Below are positions 10,578 to 20,094 of a DNA stretch of 64,000 nucleotides, piece by piece. Both the position numbers and the translations under genes were made by a program. The number at the start of each line of letters is the position of its first letter. Positions within the stretch are counted from its first letter, which is position 1. The notes under the pieces are model-generated. The model saw only the letters and a list, made by a program, of their open reading frames with translations, was not told where the DNA came from and ran no database searches. The stretch is from an uncultured Mesonia sp. (GTDB taxonomy: Bacteria; Bacteroidota; Bacteroidia; Flavobacteriales; Flavobacteriaceae). Location of the stretch: contig CATQIB010000013.1 of the NCBI GenBank assembly GCA_958296185.1, positions 62,001 to 126,000 of the forward strand, read 5' to 3'.

Positions 10578-11197
10578 TGCCCTTACGTATTTTACTCGCC
10601 GATGATCACCCGCTATTGCTAAAAGGAACCCAGGCCTACCTCAACAGTAAAGGGCACCAAGTGGTGGCCACCGCTCAGGATGGTATAGCGGCCTATTATG
10701 CCATATTAAAACATCAGCCCCATATCGCTATTCTCGACTTTGATATGCCTAAACAAAACGGTTTAGAGGTGGCCAAGGCGATTTTTGCCCAGGGCACTAA
10801 GGTAAAGGTCATCTTGTTAACCTTGCATCAACAAGAAGCCATACTGTCCGAACTTGGGCACTGTATTGCTGGGTATTTAACCAAAGATACCGCTTTAGAA
10901 GAACTAGATGATTGTTTAAATGCGGTTTTATCTCAAAAAACCTACCAGAGTTCTACCCTAAAAAATAATATTCATATTCCAAGCCAAAACCCTCAGCTAG
11001 AAAAACTCACCGCTAGCGAACTTAAGATTTTGAAATATATTGAACAAGAATATACCAGCGCTCAAATTGCCGAAGAACTTTTCATTTCAAAACGAACGGT
11101 AGAAAAGCACCGTAGTAATATTATTGAAAAGCTAAATCTAGACTCTCAAGCCCACAGCCTCTTACTTTGGTTAAAACAAAACAAAATGAGTTTTTAA
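10577..11197 (+). CDS. LuxR/NarL-family response regulator
   Basis: This is the cognate transcription factor of the kinase immediately upstream. The 206-aa protein has a receiver domain with acidic pocket D9/D10, probable phosphoacceptor D54 in ILDFDMP, T82 and K103. A LuxR-type helix-turn-helix follows at about residues 143-200 (LTASELKILKYIEQEYTSAQIAEELFISKRTVEKH). All receiver residues are present. The start overlaps the kinase stop codon. The next genes downstream (collar protein, large adhesin) are candidate targets by proximity only. Confidence 0.94.
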   Translation: MPLRILLADDHPLLLKGTQAYLNSKGHQVVATAQDGIAAYYAILKHQPHIAILDFDMPKQNGLEVAKAIFAQGTKVKVILLTLHQQEAILSELGHCIAGYLTKDTALEELDDCLNAVLSQKTYQSSTLKNNIHIPSQNPQLEKLTASELKILKYIEQEYTSAQIAEELFISKRTVEKHRSNIIEKLNLDSQAHSLLLWLKQNKMSF

Positions 11198-11361
11198 AAA
11201 AAGTTGTTTGTTGGTCTAGAACTGTTTCATTCCCTTTTCAGGGAAATGTTTACGCTATAACCAACATAAGATCAAAGGCTATAGCCTATATACGTAGAGC
11301 TACGTATTCCAAAAGTTGAACCTAAAAACTAACTTGCACGGGTAAATATAAAACACCCAAT

Positions 11362-11736
11362 ATGTTCACTATTAAAATCGAAAACAACTACCGGTATTCT
11401 GGACGCTTGGTCAATACCGACACCAATAGAGATTGGATCATCAATCATCATTTTACCAGTGCTAGTATTCCCGATTTAAAATCGGCTTTATTACAAATTT
11501 ATGGACTCGGCGAAGTTCTTTTTTTAGATCTAGGCGAAGAAAAGATAAAAGGATATCCTTTTCCTTCTGAGCGTTACGGACTTTTAATACGCTGCCACAG
11601 TACCGAATTTTATTACCGTTTTGAACAACACGGCGATATATACTTAACTATAGATGCGCTAGGCTGTTTTAGTTTACAAGTAAAAAATGGTACAGCAATA
11701 CAGATCAAACTACCCGAATTATCACTTAAACAATAA
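11362..11736 (+). CDS. Hypothetical protein, 124 aa, upstream of the collar protein
   Basis: I do not recognise this protein. It has no signal peptide or membrane segment, is rich in aromatic residues and looks like a mixed alpha/beta cytoplasmic domain. It starts 165 nt after the response regulator, and its stop is 4 nt before the collar-domain gene, so those two are probably co-transcribed. Coding is supported by length, codon use similar to its neighbours and the tight spacing. Function unknown. Confidence 0.7.
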   Translation: MFTIKIENNYRYSGRLVNTDTNRDWIINHHFTSASIPDLKSALLQIYGLGEVLFLDLGEEKIKGYPFPSERYGLLIRCHSTEFYYRFEQHGDIYLTIDALGCFSLQVKNGTAIQIKLPELSLKQ

Positions 11737-11740
11737 TATC

Positions 11741-12265
11741 ATGGATGTTTTTTTAGGACAAATAAGCCTATTTGGTGGCGATTACGCACCTGCTGGCTGG
11801 GCTTTTTGCAACGGCCAAATGCTAAATATATCTGACCACACCGCGCTTTTTTCTTTATTAGGAACACGATACGGAGGAGACGGTGTAAATACTTTTGCAC
11901 TTCCCAACCTTTGTGGTAGAATGCCCCTTGGTTTTGGTACAGCGCAGGGGCTTAGTAATTACCCCATAGGCAGTCAAGGTGGGAAAGAAAAAGTAGCTTT
12001 AGGCATTTCCGAAATGCCCGCTCATAAGCACGGTGTAAGTACTCACGCCTCCGCTTTAGATGGCATAGGGGCCAATACCATCGAGGTCACCAATAACTAT
12101 TGGGCTAAAGGAGGTAGTTACAGCACTACTAGCGATGCACAAATGGCAAATGATGCCGTAAGAATAACCGATACAGGAGAAGGCAAGGCACACGAAAACC
12201 GCCCGCCCTATCTCGCTCTTAATTTTATCATAGCCTTAAACGGTATCTATCCTTCTAGAAGTTAA
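11741..12265 (+). CDS. Phage tail collar domain protein
   Basis: The 174-aa protein starts MDVFLGQISLFGGDYAPAGWAFCNGQ and contains the classic collar pattern. This comprises LLGTRYGGDGVNTFALPNLCGRMPLG, then GGKEKVALGISEMPAHKH, and it ends with HENRPPYLALNFIIALNG. This is the family of microcystin-dependent-type (MdpB-like) proteins found outside phages in many Bacteroidota. I chose the ATG at 11741 because the family motif begins there; an in-frame upstream start would overlap the previous gene. No other phage genes are nearby. It probably acts as a fibre or adhesin tip, but the exact role is unknown. Confidence 0.88.
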   Translation: MDVFLGQISLFGGDYAPAGWAFCNGQMLNISDHTALFSLLGTRYGGDGVNTFALPNLCGRMPLGFGTAQGLSNYPIGSQGGKEKVALGISEMPAHKHGVSTHASALDGIGANTIEVTNNYWAKGGSYSTTSDAQMANDAVRITDTGEGKAHENRPPYLALNFIIALNGIYPSRS

Positions 12266-12292
12266 GTTTTATTCTCTTGTAATACCAATTGT

Positions 12293-15200
12293 ATGAAATA
12301 CCTAACGACCACTTTAGTAAAAATTAACTTGTCTCTTCTGTTAATGCTTATACTAAGCAGCCTAAGTGCCCAAAGCATTACCTTTGACTTAGAAAATGCA
12401 GTACTTCAAAATAACAATAGTGCTATTAGCCAATCTATTACTGTGGGAGGTAACGTCTATACCATGACAATCACCCACGCTACGTCAAACGGTAATGCTG
12501 GGCTTACCCAAGTAAATGGTTCGCAGGTATTTTATTACAATGGTGGAGCTGGAAACACTAACCCCTGGGTGATTAGTTTTACAAAAAATGGAAATCCTAC
12601 CAATTTTACCTTACATGGATTGACTTGTGTGGCTTATAGAAATTATCAAATTAGCTTATTAGACCCTAACGATCAAGTTATTACCCCCTTTGCGTCTTAC
12701 CCCATTGGAGTTGTCTCTCCAGTTTTTGTTGTCAATACAAATTTGGCGAGCAACATCAGCAGCTTTAAGATTAAACCCGACAACTTAGCAACGCTAAATA
12801 ATTTTGGGCTTGATAATATTCAAGTTAGTTTCCCTACCAGTAATCCAATTATCAATAGTGTGAGCGTGCCCCTTAATAACACCTATGCCGCTGGTGACGA
12901 TCTTAATTTTAGTATTCAATTTGATCAAAACATCATTGTCAATACCCTTAATGGAGTTCCGCAGATTACTATCGCAGTAGGATCTAGCCTTAAAAATGCC
13001 ACCTATTCTAGTGGTAGTGGCACTAGTAGCTTAGATTTTGTTTACACGGTACAAGCTGGAGATTTTGATTCGAACGGTATTGGTATTAATGGCCTTAGCG
13101 CAAACGGAGGCAGCCTACAAAATAGCAATGGTTTAGCCGCCAACCTGAATTTAAATAATGTAGCCAATACAAATGGGGTTTTGGTTGACGGGGTTGCACC
13201 CACGGGATATACAGTACAATTTGATCAAGCGCTTATAGCAATTAGCAATGAAAACAATGCCAGTTTCACTATAGCTGCAGCCGAAATAGGCGCAACCTAT
13301 CAATACACCATAACGAGTAATAATGGAGGCACACCCCTTAGCGGTTCTGGTGTCATCAGCCAAGCCAATCAACAAATAAGCGATTTAAATTTAAGCGGTT
13401 TAAGTAACGGAGTGCTAAATTTAAATCTACAACTTACCGATGGAGTAGGCAATACCGGTTCGTTAGCCACTGCCCAAACGAATAAACAAACCTTGGTTTA
13501 CCAACCAGACGCTAACCAAATTTTATACGTTAATAAAAACACGCCTAACCCCCAAGGCGATGGTTCTAGTTGGGCAAATGCCATTCCCGAACTAGCCCAT
13601 GCCTTAAAATGGGCAAATAATAATGCTAGTCCTAATTGGGCTACAACCCCCTTACAAATTTGGGTTGCCGGTGGCACCTACACCCCTTTTTATAGTCCTA
13701 TTGATGGAGAATTTGGAAAACAAAAGGGAAGGGCTAATGCATTTTTACTGGTTAAAGATGTTCAATTATTTGGTGGTTTTGCCGGAACTGAAAATAGCAT
13801 ATCGCAAAGAGACCTGAGTAACACTAACAATGCCAGCATATTAAGTGGTGATCGCGATGCAAACGACGCTCTTATAAATCCTGCTCCTAATACAGGTGTA
13901 AGGCATACAGCCAGCTCAAGAGCTCAGAATACCTATCACGTACTTATGGGCTCTGGCAATCTAGGGCAAACAAAAGTAGATGGTTTTACCATACAAGGGG
14001 CTAACGCCAGTTCTGTAAGCCAAAGCATTTCAGGTTTTTACATCAACGGAAATTACTTCTCCCATTTCTCAGGCGGCGGCATTTATATTAGAAAGGCCAA
14101 TATACCCTTTAAAAACCTAAAACTACAAGACAATTCTGCCAATAGAGGTGCTGGAATATATAATATCGATGCTAATTCTAGTCTTGTCAATTCTATTATA
14201 CATCACAATCACGCCACTGATGCTGGAGGAGGCGTCTATATAAATTTGAACGGCCAAATGCAATTTACCAATGTGAGTATAGCCCTTAATTCGGCCCCTC
14301 AAGGTGAAGCCATTGTAACCAAACTGTCTAATCCTATTTTGCATAATAGTATCATTTTTGGTGATATTAAGGAATTACTTGGCGGAACTTATACCGCTTA
14401 CCACAGTCTTATTGAAGGCAATAACACTACCACCAACGGCAATATAAATACCTATGGTTTGACCCCCACTTTGGTTTTTAACAATCCGTTTCAAGATGAC
14501 TTTAGTCTTAAAAACACTAGTCGGGCGGTCAATGTAGGAAACAATACTGCCTATACACAAGCTGGCGGAAATCTATTGACTGATGTAGATTTGAATGGTC
14601 AGGCTCGATTGTATGATGATAGCTTTTTTAGTCAAGATCAAATAGACCTTGGTGCTTTAGAGTACAATGCCGATTTACCGGTGCGGAACACCGATTTTAC
14701 CGCCAATCCTACTGAAGGATGTGGGATACCGCATACGGTATTTTTCACAGACACCTCTGAATATCCAGATCTATGGGAATGGGATTTTGGTGACGGGAAT
14801 ACTTCGACTGCTCAAAACCCCATACACAACTTTGTAAGTCCAGGAGATTATACGGTATCTTTAAAAACCACCGATACCATTTTTAACACCTACAATACCC
14901 ATACTGCCTTAATACGCGTTCAAACTGCAACGGCCAATTTTACCAGCAGTACTACTTCGAGTTGTATCGGAAGTGCAATTGCTTTCACAGACACCTCAAC
15001 CTTAAACGGAAATGGATCGATTACACAATGGGAATGGGATTTTGGAGACGGGAATACTTCGACTGTTCAAAACCCCAGTCACACCTACAGTACCCCAGGA
15101 AACTTTAAGGTTAGCCTTAAAATCACAACAGATACAGGATGCTCCTATACCGAAAATAAAATAGATTATATCAGCATCAACCAAGTCATAGCTGACTTCT

Positions 15201-17431
15201 CCACAACCGATACCACAACTGGATTTCCTAATTTGACGGTTAATTTTCAAGACAATTCTACAAGTAATTTGCCTATCACAGGGTGGTTATGGGATTTTGG
15301 TGATGGAAATACCTCTGCACTGCAAAATCCCACCCATACCTACAGCAGTTTTGGAGTTTATGACGTTAGTTTGAGTATTACCACAACCCAAGCCTGCAGT
15401 GCAAGCCTTACAAAGAACGGCTTTATTAATACCTCAGACAACCTTGCTCCTACCGCCCTATGCCAAAGCCTTCAAGTTTATCTAGATGCAAATGGCACTG
15501 CCAGTATTACCCCAGCCATGGTGGATGCGGGAAGCACAGATAACGATCAAATTGCTAGTATACAAATTACACCCCAGGTTTTTGATTGTAGCATGATTGG
15601 TGCTCAGAGTGTAAGTATGCTGGTAACCGATAGAGCAGGAAACACTAGTAGTTGTTCCATTAACATTCAAGTCATCGACTCATTGGCACCTGTACCAGAC
15701 CTGGCTAGCTTGCCTACTATAACAAAAGCTTGTGAGCTGCTGCCAACAGATTTAACGCCGCCAACTGCTACAGATAACTGTGGAGGAAGCGTCTTGGTGA
15801 CCAACGATGCGGTTTTCCCTATCAATACACAAGGAAATCATAGCATTAAGTGGACGTTTCAAGATCAAAACGGCAATACCAGTACGCAAATTCAAAATAT
15901 TGTAATAGATGATACCATGCCGCCTACTCCAGACCTGGCTAGCTTGCCCACTATAACAAAAGCTTGTGAGCTGCTGCCAACAGATTTAACACCGCCAACT
16001 GCTACAGATAACTGTGGAGGAAGCGTCTTGGTGACCAACGATACGGTTTTCCCTATCAATACACAAGGAAATCATAGCATTACGTGGACGTTTCAAGATC
16101 AAAACGGCAATACCAGTACGCAAACCCAAAATATTCAAGTTTTAGCTTCGCCCTTAGAGGCAGTAAGTTTTAATGATGGTCAATTTACTTACGATGGCAA
16201 TTTACATAGTCTAAGCGTAAGCAATTTACCCGCAGGAGCACAAGCTAATTATAGTATAAGTCCTCAAACTAGCAGTCCCAATGGCGCAATAGACGCAGGG
16301 AATTATACTGTTACTGCGGTCATAAGTCCGCCGGCCTCAGCTGTAAATTGTGATCCCATTAGCCTTAGTGCACAATTGGTGATTGAAAAAGCAGCACAGA
16401 GTATAAACTTTCAAGCCCCTGGATTAAAAATACTAGAAGACGATTCCGATTTTCAACTTCAAGCTAGCGCGAGTTCAGGTTTGCCCGTGCAATTCACTTA
16501 TTCATATGCGGGAGTCAGTCCCCCAGCCACAGTTTCGCCAACAGGTTGGGTGAATTTACTAAGTTCTGGTCAAATACAAATTACGGCCGAACAACCAGGA
16601 AATAACAATTATCATCCTGCCACTAGTATGTCCCAGAATTTACAAATTAACAGTAGAGATGCCTCGGCACATACTATACAAATTGAGGAAAAACAATTTA
16701 ATACACCACCAAAAGAGCTTGATTACCAGATAGCCTGCACGAGCCAAAAAGAAAGTGTAAATATTGAGATAGTCACAGAGGTTAATGCTCAAGTAAGCCC
16801 TGCAAAAAGTTTTAAAATTGAAACCCCCAAACCAGGTATTTACAAGCAAAAAGTAACTATTACCTCTCAAGATGGAAGCAGTACGCAAACCTATTGGATA
16901 ATAATCGAAAAACAATTTGCATTTTTTGATATTGTTCATCAAAAATTCGACAATGTGTTACTGGTTAATAATAATCCAGCAACTAACGGCGGCTATCAAT
17001 TTGTGGGTTATCAATGGTTTAAAAACGCTAAGCCAATCGGTAACGAACAATATTATAGTGCGGGTCCTCAATCCCAAGACATATTAGACCCACAAGCCGA
17101 ATATGCTGTTAAACTTTATTTAGCAAACGGAGCTATTTTACGTACTTGTATAGGCAAGATCTCCCTAAGTCAATCTGCCGATTTTAACGCTTGGCCAAAT
17201 CCTAACCAAGCTGGTAATCAACTTCATTTTGAGGTAAGTCAAACTGAGATTTCTCTTCAACAACCTGCGTTTGTAAGGCTTTATACATTACAGGGAATAC
17301 AAGTAGGGGTTTGGAAAATAACAGAAAAAAACACCCGTATAGATTTACCTGAGACTTTATCTACTGGTACTTATTTAGCTAGCTACCAAATCGGTAATCA
17401 CACAGAATCCTTTAAATTAATTATAGAATAA
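12293..17431 (+). CDS. Giant T9SS-secreted multidomain adhesin, 1712 aa
   Basis: This is a secreted surface protein with a signal peptide (about 1-26). An N-terminal beta-sandwich region and Ig-like sections come first. A parallel beta-helix-like region follows at about 400-800, with repeated N-rich turns and LSGDRD. Three PKD domains (WEWDFGDGNTS and variants) start near residues 821, 912 and 998. Two 78-aa repeats that are almost identical lie at about 1135-1290. An MBG-like domain starts near 1290. The C-terminal sorting domain is of T9SS type A (about 1635-1712: FNAWPNPNQAGN ... FKLIIE). It is probably exported by type IX secretion and attached to the surface or released. The next gene encodes an outer-membrane barrel, a common partner arrangement. 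Ligand unknown. Confidence 0.9.
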   Translation: MKYLTTTLVKINLSLLLMLILSSLSAQSITFDLENAVLQNNNSAISQSITVGGNVYTMTITHATSNGNAGLTQVNGSQVFYYNGGAGNTNPWVISFTKNGNPTNFTLHGLTCVAYRNYQISLLDPNDQVITPFASYPIGVVSPVFVVNTNLASNISSFKIKPDNLATLNNFGLDNIQVSFPTSNPIINSVSVPLNNTYAAGDDLNFSIQFDQNIIVNTLNGVPQITIAVGSSLKNATYSSGSGTSSLDFVYTVQAGDFDSNGIGINGLSANGGSLQNSNGLAANLNLNNVANTNGVLVDGVAPTGYTVQFDQALIAISNENNASFTIAAAEIGATYQYTITSNNGGTPLSGSGVISQANQQISDLNLSGLSNGVLNLNLQLTDGVGNTGSLATAQTNKQTLVYQPDANQILYVNKNTPNPQGDGSSWANAIPELAHALKWANNNASPNWATTPLQIWVAGGTYTPFYSPIDGEFGKQKGRANAFLLVKDVQLFGGFAGTENSISQRDLSNTNNASILSGDRDANDALINPAPNTGVRHTASSRAQNTYHVLMGSGNLGQTKVDGFTIQGANASSVSQSISGFYINGNYFSHFSGGGIYIRKANIPFKNLKLQDNSANRGAGIYNIDANSSLVNSIIHHNHATDAGGGVYINLNGQMQFTNVSIALNSAPQGEAIVTKLSNPILHNSIIFGDIKELLGGTYTAYHSLIEGNNTTTNGNINTYGLTPTLVFNNPFQDDFSLKNTSRAVNVGNNTAYTQAGGNLLTDVDLNGQARLYDDSFFSQDQIDLGALEYNADLPVRNTDFTANPTEGCGIPHTVFFTDTSEYPDLWEWDFGDGNTSTAQNPIHNFVSPGDYTVSLKTTDTIFNTYNTHTALIRVQTATANFTSSTTSSCIGSAIAFTDTSTLNGNGSITQWEWDFGDGNTSTVQNPSHTYSTPGNFKVSLKITTDTGCSYTENKIDYISINQVIADFSTTDTTTGFPNLTVNFQDNSTSNLPITGWLWDFGDGNTSALQNPTHTYSSFGVYDVSLSITTTQACSASLTKNGFINTSDNLAPTALCQSLQVYLDANGTASITPAMVDAGSTDNDQIASIQITPQVFDCSMIGAQSVSMLVTDRAGNTSSCSINIQVIDSLAPVPDLASLPTITKACELLPTDLTPPTATDNCGGSVLVTNDAVFPINTQGNHSIKWTFQDQNGNTSTQIQNIVIDDTMPPTPDLASLPTITKACELLPTDLTPPTATDNCGGSVLVTNDTVFPINTQGNHSITWTFQDQNGNTSTQTQNIQVLASPLEAVSFNDGQFTYDGNLHSLSVSNLPAGAQANYSISPQTSSPNGAIDAGNYTVTAVISPPASAVNCDPISLSAQLVIEKAAQSINFQAPGLKILEDDSDFQLQASASSGLPVQFTYSYAGVSPPATVSPTGWVNLLSSGQIQITAEQPGNNNYHPATSMSQNLQINSRDASAHTIQIEEKQFNTPPKELDYQIACTSQKESVNIEIVTEVNAQVSPAKSFKIETPKPGIYKQKVTITSQDGSSTQTYWIIIEKQFAFFDIVHQKFDNVLLVNNNPATNGGYQFVGYQWFKNAKPIGNEQYYSAGPQSQDILDPQAEYAVKLYLANGAILRTCIGKISLSQSADFNAWPNPNQAGNQLHFEVSQTEISLQQPAFVRLYTLQGIQVGVWKITEKNTRIDLPETLSTGTYLASYQIGNHTESFKLIIE
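15695..16139 (+). repeat. 234-bp near-identical tandem duplication inside the adhesin
   Basis: The segment starting ccagacctggctagcttg at 15695 is repeated from 15929 with only scattered base changes. Each copy encodes a 78-aa module (PDLASLPTITKACELLPTDL ... NGNTSTQ). The reading frame is kept, so copy number could vary without a frameshift. Confidence 0.9.
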
Positions 17432-17439
17432 AAACTCAT

Positions 17440-18315
17440 ATGAATTGCAAAAGCGCAAACACCAGCAAACGTCATATCATTTTAATAAAAATAATGATTT
17501 TCTTAAGTATTTGCAGTCTTACTTGGGGTGGTTACTCACAAAAAAGCAGTGAATTTTCTGTTCAAGCCTTAGGAGGGTTCTCTTATGTTGATTACGAAAC
17601 CCAACAAACATTTACAGCACCAGAAAGAAATTGGGGGTTGGGCCTAGGCTATGGTTTTTATCTTAATGAAAATTGGTCTTTACAATTGGCTGGAATATAC
17701 CAAAGGTATACCGCCAAATTGAGTGTAGCCGAAATAGAAGACCAATATCAAAGTATAGACTTGGAGCAAGAGAACTTTGTTTTTCAATTCGAGGCACAAA
17801 GATTAAAAGAGCAACAACAAGTAGGAAATATTCAATTTCCCCTCAGTTTACAATGGCAAACCAGCGGAGAAACTAAATTTTACTTCAGGGCTGGTGCTCA
17901 GGTCAACTTGGTTCTAGAAGCAGAATTTGATCAAGAAATAGACTTTCTAAAAACAAGTGGTTACTATCCTCAATATGAAGTCACTCTAAACGATCCGTTA
18001 TTTATGGGTTTTGGTCGGTTTGACGATGTTAAAACCCCAAAGCAAAATTTAAATTGGCAAACTACCTACTCGGCTATCTTTGAAAGTGGAATAAAAAGTG
18101 AAGTGTATAAAAATCAGCATTTCTATATCGGATTCTTTTTGAATTACGGCCTTAAACGTTTAGATGCAGCCGACAAAAACAATCCTCTAGTGGAGTACCA
18201 ATCTAAAAAACCAGATGCTTTTAAATGGAATAGCCTTAGCCAAACGCCATTGGCACAAAATGCCCAATTGATGTCATACGGCATAAAACTCCGGTATGCT
18301 TGGGGCGGTTTTTAA
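17440..18315 (+). CDS. Outer-membrane beta-barrel protein
   Basis: The 291-aa protein has an N-terminal hydrophobic signal segment after a basic stretch. Alternating amphipathic strands rich in Y, F, G and N follow (for example NWGLGLGYGFYLNENWSLQLAGIYQRY), and it ends in an aromatic C-terminal strand (YGIKLRYAWGGF). That is the pattern of an outer-membrane barrel. It begins 8 nt after the adhesin stop, so it is probably co-expressed. This adhesin-barrel pairing is common in Bacteroidota, where the barrel is thought to help display or anchor the partner. The exact family is not resolved. Confidence 0.8.
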   Translation: MNCKSANTSKRHIILIKIMIFLSICSLTWGGYSQKSSEFSVQALGGFSYVDYETQQTFTAPERNWGLGLGYGFYLNENWSLQLAGIYQRYTAKLSVAEIEDQYQSIDLEQENFVFQFEAQRLKEQQQVGNIQFPLSLQWQTSGETKFYFRAGAQVNLVLEAEFDQEIDFLKTSGYYPQYEVTLNDPLFMGFGRFDDVKTPKQNLNWQTTYSAIFESGIKSEVYKNQHFYIGFFLNYGLKRLDAADKNNPLVEYQSKKPDAFKWNSLSQTPLAQNAQLMSYGIKLRYAWGGF

Positions 18316-18558
18316 TGGAATATTATCTTCCACCAACATTGTAATTGTATTAATTATGCCTCTTAACAAGTCTTTTTAATATGCAACGCAATAGCCAAAA
18401 TTGACATCCCCGCTGCTGCGCGATTGCTACGCGTTCTTCTGGCCTTTTAAAATAGAGCAGCCTGGACAGGCTAATCGCAAAAACCGTATGCAACTTTATC
18501 CCGCACAAAATTGTATTAAAAGTGTATATTTGAGTTGATATAACGAGTTACCCAACAT

Positions 18559-19050
18559 TTGAAAAAAACATACGACATACTAATTGGAAATAAGATTTGG
18601 ATTAATAAAATCGGAGTTGTTTTTGGAATCATTGGTAGTATAATTACTGCGCTTTTACTGTTATTAATTATTTTAGAATTATCAAACCCTTCAGAAATGA
18701 CAGTAATATTCTTGATAGAGTTTTTTGAGAATAAAATTTATTTAGTACTTCTGACTTCTATACTACTATTCATAATTGGAATGCAAATAGCGGAAATTCG
18801 GAATTACAAATCATCGGAACTGACTATCGAAACGGAAAAAATCTCTTTCTTAAAAAATGGCGAATTAATAGAAATTCCTGAACCACGACTTCATAAGATA
18901 ACGGAAAGAAAAAAACGCTTTTCGAAAATGAAGCTGATAAAAATAAAAACGGACACTCATAAAGAATATGACATAAAAGGAGACAAAAATATCCTTGAAC
19001 ATCTGACTGAATTGTTTCCGAATAAAACTGAATTAAAAAACGTTGGGTAA
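18559..19050 (+). CDS. Hypothetical two-TM membrane protein, TTG start
   Basis: The 163-aa orphan protein has two predicted membrane helices (about 20-41 and 61-77) followed by a basic cytoplasmic tail that may be PH-like. I do not recognise a family. The start is TTG, placed at the same point relative to the upstream motif CCCAACAT as the ATG of the next cassette gene relative to GCCACAT. That makes this start convincing. The gene is AT-rich compared with the flanking adhesin and ars genes. It looks like the first of two cassette-type genes separated by the structured spacer at 19043-19182. Confidence 0.6.
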   Translation: MKKTYDILIGNKIWINKIGVVFGIIGSIITALLLLLIILELSNPSEMTVIFLIEFFENKIYLVLLTSILLFIIGMQIAEIRNYKSSELTIETEKISFLKNGELIEIPEPRLHKITERKKRFSKMKLIKIKTDTHKEYDIKGDKNILEHLTELFPNKTELKNVG

Positions 19051-19182
19051 CAACGGCTATAGTTCATTGCTTCTGACTTTCCTCTCGGAAAGTCCTCGCA
19101 AATTTGCTATCTTCGGTTTACGGCGGAAAATCCTCGCGGATTTTCACGCAACGAAACCATAGCCAAACACGTTGTGCCACAT
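19043..19182. repeat. Structured, attC-like spacer between two orphan genes
   Basis: GTTGGGT at 19043-19049 fits the integron core form GTTRRRY. The arms ACAACGGCTATAGTTCATTGC and, at the other end, GCAACGAAACCATAGCCAAA are imperfect inverses. Between them are two perfect 8-bp hairpins: GACTTTCC/GGAAAGTC and GAAAATCC/GGATTTTC. The element ends GTTGTGCC just before the next gene. This resembles an integron attC cruciform, but no integron integrase is seen in the window. The resemblance is an inference. Confidence 0.5.
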
Positions 19183-19782
19183 ATGAAAAAACTCATACTG
19201 ACAATATTATTTCTGAATTCAATAGTCGGATTTTCACAAGAAAAAAGCGAAGTTCTGATTAAAGGAATTGTATTGTCCGAAGTCAACGGAAAACCTCTTG
19301 AGAATGCTTACATAAATTATAAATCAAGATATAGATATTCAATGACAAACGAAAAAGGAAAATTTGAATATCGATACAAAATTCGAGAAAGAGACAGTTT
19401 GGAAACTATTGAATTAACAGCTTTAGGATATGAAAATCTTGATACAATAATTCGAGTTGACAACCCGAAAGAATACGTGTTTGAATTTGTTATGAAACCA
19501 AGATTTGGACTAAACCGAGAAAAAGCACTTGCGGACATAAAAAATGGAGAAATAAATATACTGGAATCCAGTGGAATCGCACCTGTATTTTATAAATCAG
19601 ACTCAAAATTTGCAAAGAAATATAATGTGAATTTTGTCGAATATAGTTGTGAAGCAATTGCAGAGGAAAGCCTTTATGAATATAACAAAACAGTCTTCGA
19701 GTATTTGGACAAAAAATACGGAAAGAAATGGAGAAAAAAGATTCGAAAAGACATTGTTGGACTTAATGAGGAAAATGAATAA
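19183..19782 (+). CDS. Secreted CarboxypepD_reg-like protein in a cassette
   Basis: The 199-aa protein has a signal peptide (MKKLILTILFLNSIVGFSQ). It then has a carboxypeptidase regulatory-like beta-sandwich at about 28-105 (IKGIVLSEVNGKPLENAYINYKS ... ELTALGYENLDTIIRV). A C-terminal charged helical segment ends FEYLDKKYGKKWRKKIRKDI. The ATG at 19183 is preferred over an in-frame GTG nine bases upstream, because the signal peptide begins there and the position matches that of the neighbouring cassette gene. The role is unknown; such domains usually sit in periplasmic or outer-membrane proteins. The gene is AT-rich and was probably acquired. Confidence 0.65.
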   Translation: MKKLILTILFLNSIVGFSQEKSEVLIKGIVLSEVNGKPLENAYINYKSRYRYSMTNEKGKFEYRYKIRERDSLETIELTALGYENLDTIIRVDNPKEYVFEFVMKPRFGLNREKALADIKNGEINILESSGIAPVFYKSDSKFAKKYNVNFVEYSCEAIAEESLYEYNKTVFEYLDKKYGKKWRKKIRKDIVGLNEENE

Positions 19783-20094
19783 AATACGTTGCACAGCAAT
19801 TTATAACCACAATTACGGCGTCCCGAACCGTCGGGAGACTACGTCCGAATCCACTCGGAATTGCTAACGTCAGTGCCTAATCGAAAATTAACGTATATTT
19901 ACCCGTAACTGATGGTTATACGAGATCGGCGGACTATCTCAAAACCTCGGTTATAGAGAAACGTGTTTGGGTACGCACTTTTAAGAAAATCTATATATTC
20001 GATTCTCCCGGGAATTAAATTATTGTTGAGACAAACTGCCGTTGCCAGTAATTTATGAATCATAGCTAAACAAGAAACTTTCAATAAAAAATAA
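19783..20094. other. 312-bp non-coding region with a second attC-like spacer
   Basis: Directly after the stop, ACGTTGCACAGCAATT faces AATTGCTAACGTCAGTGC at about 19852-19875 as an imperfect inverse. Between them is the hairpin TCCCGA-ACCG-TCGGGA. The layout echoes the spacer at 19043-19182. The rest, to 20094, shows no coding potential I would call. Confidence 0.4.

Noticed and set aside
11741-12265. Prophage signal from the collar-domain gene
   Set aside because: No capsid, terminase, portal, integrase or lysis gene is near. The MdpB-like collar family occurs outside phages.
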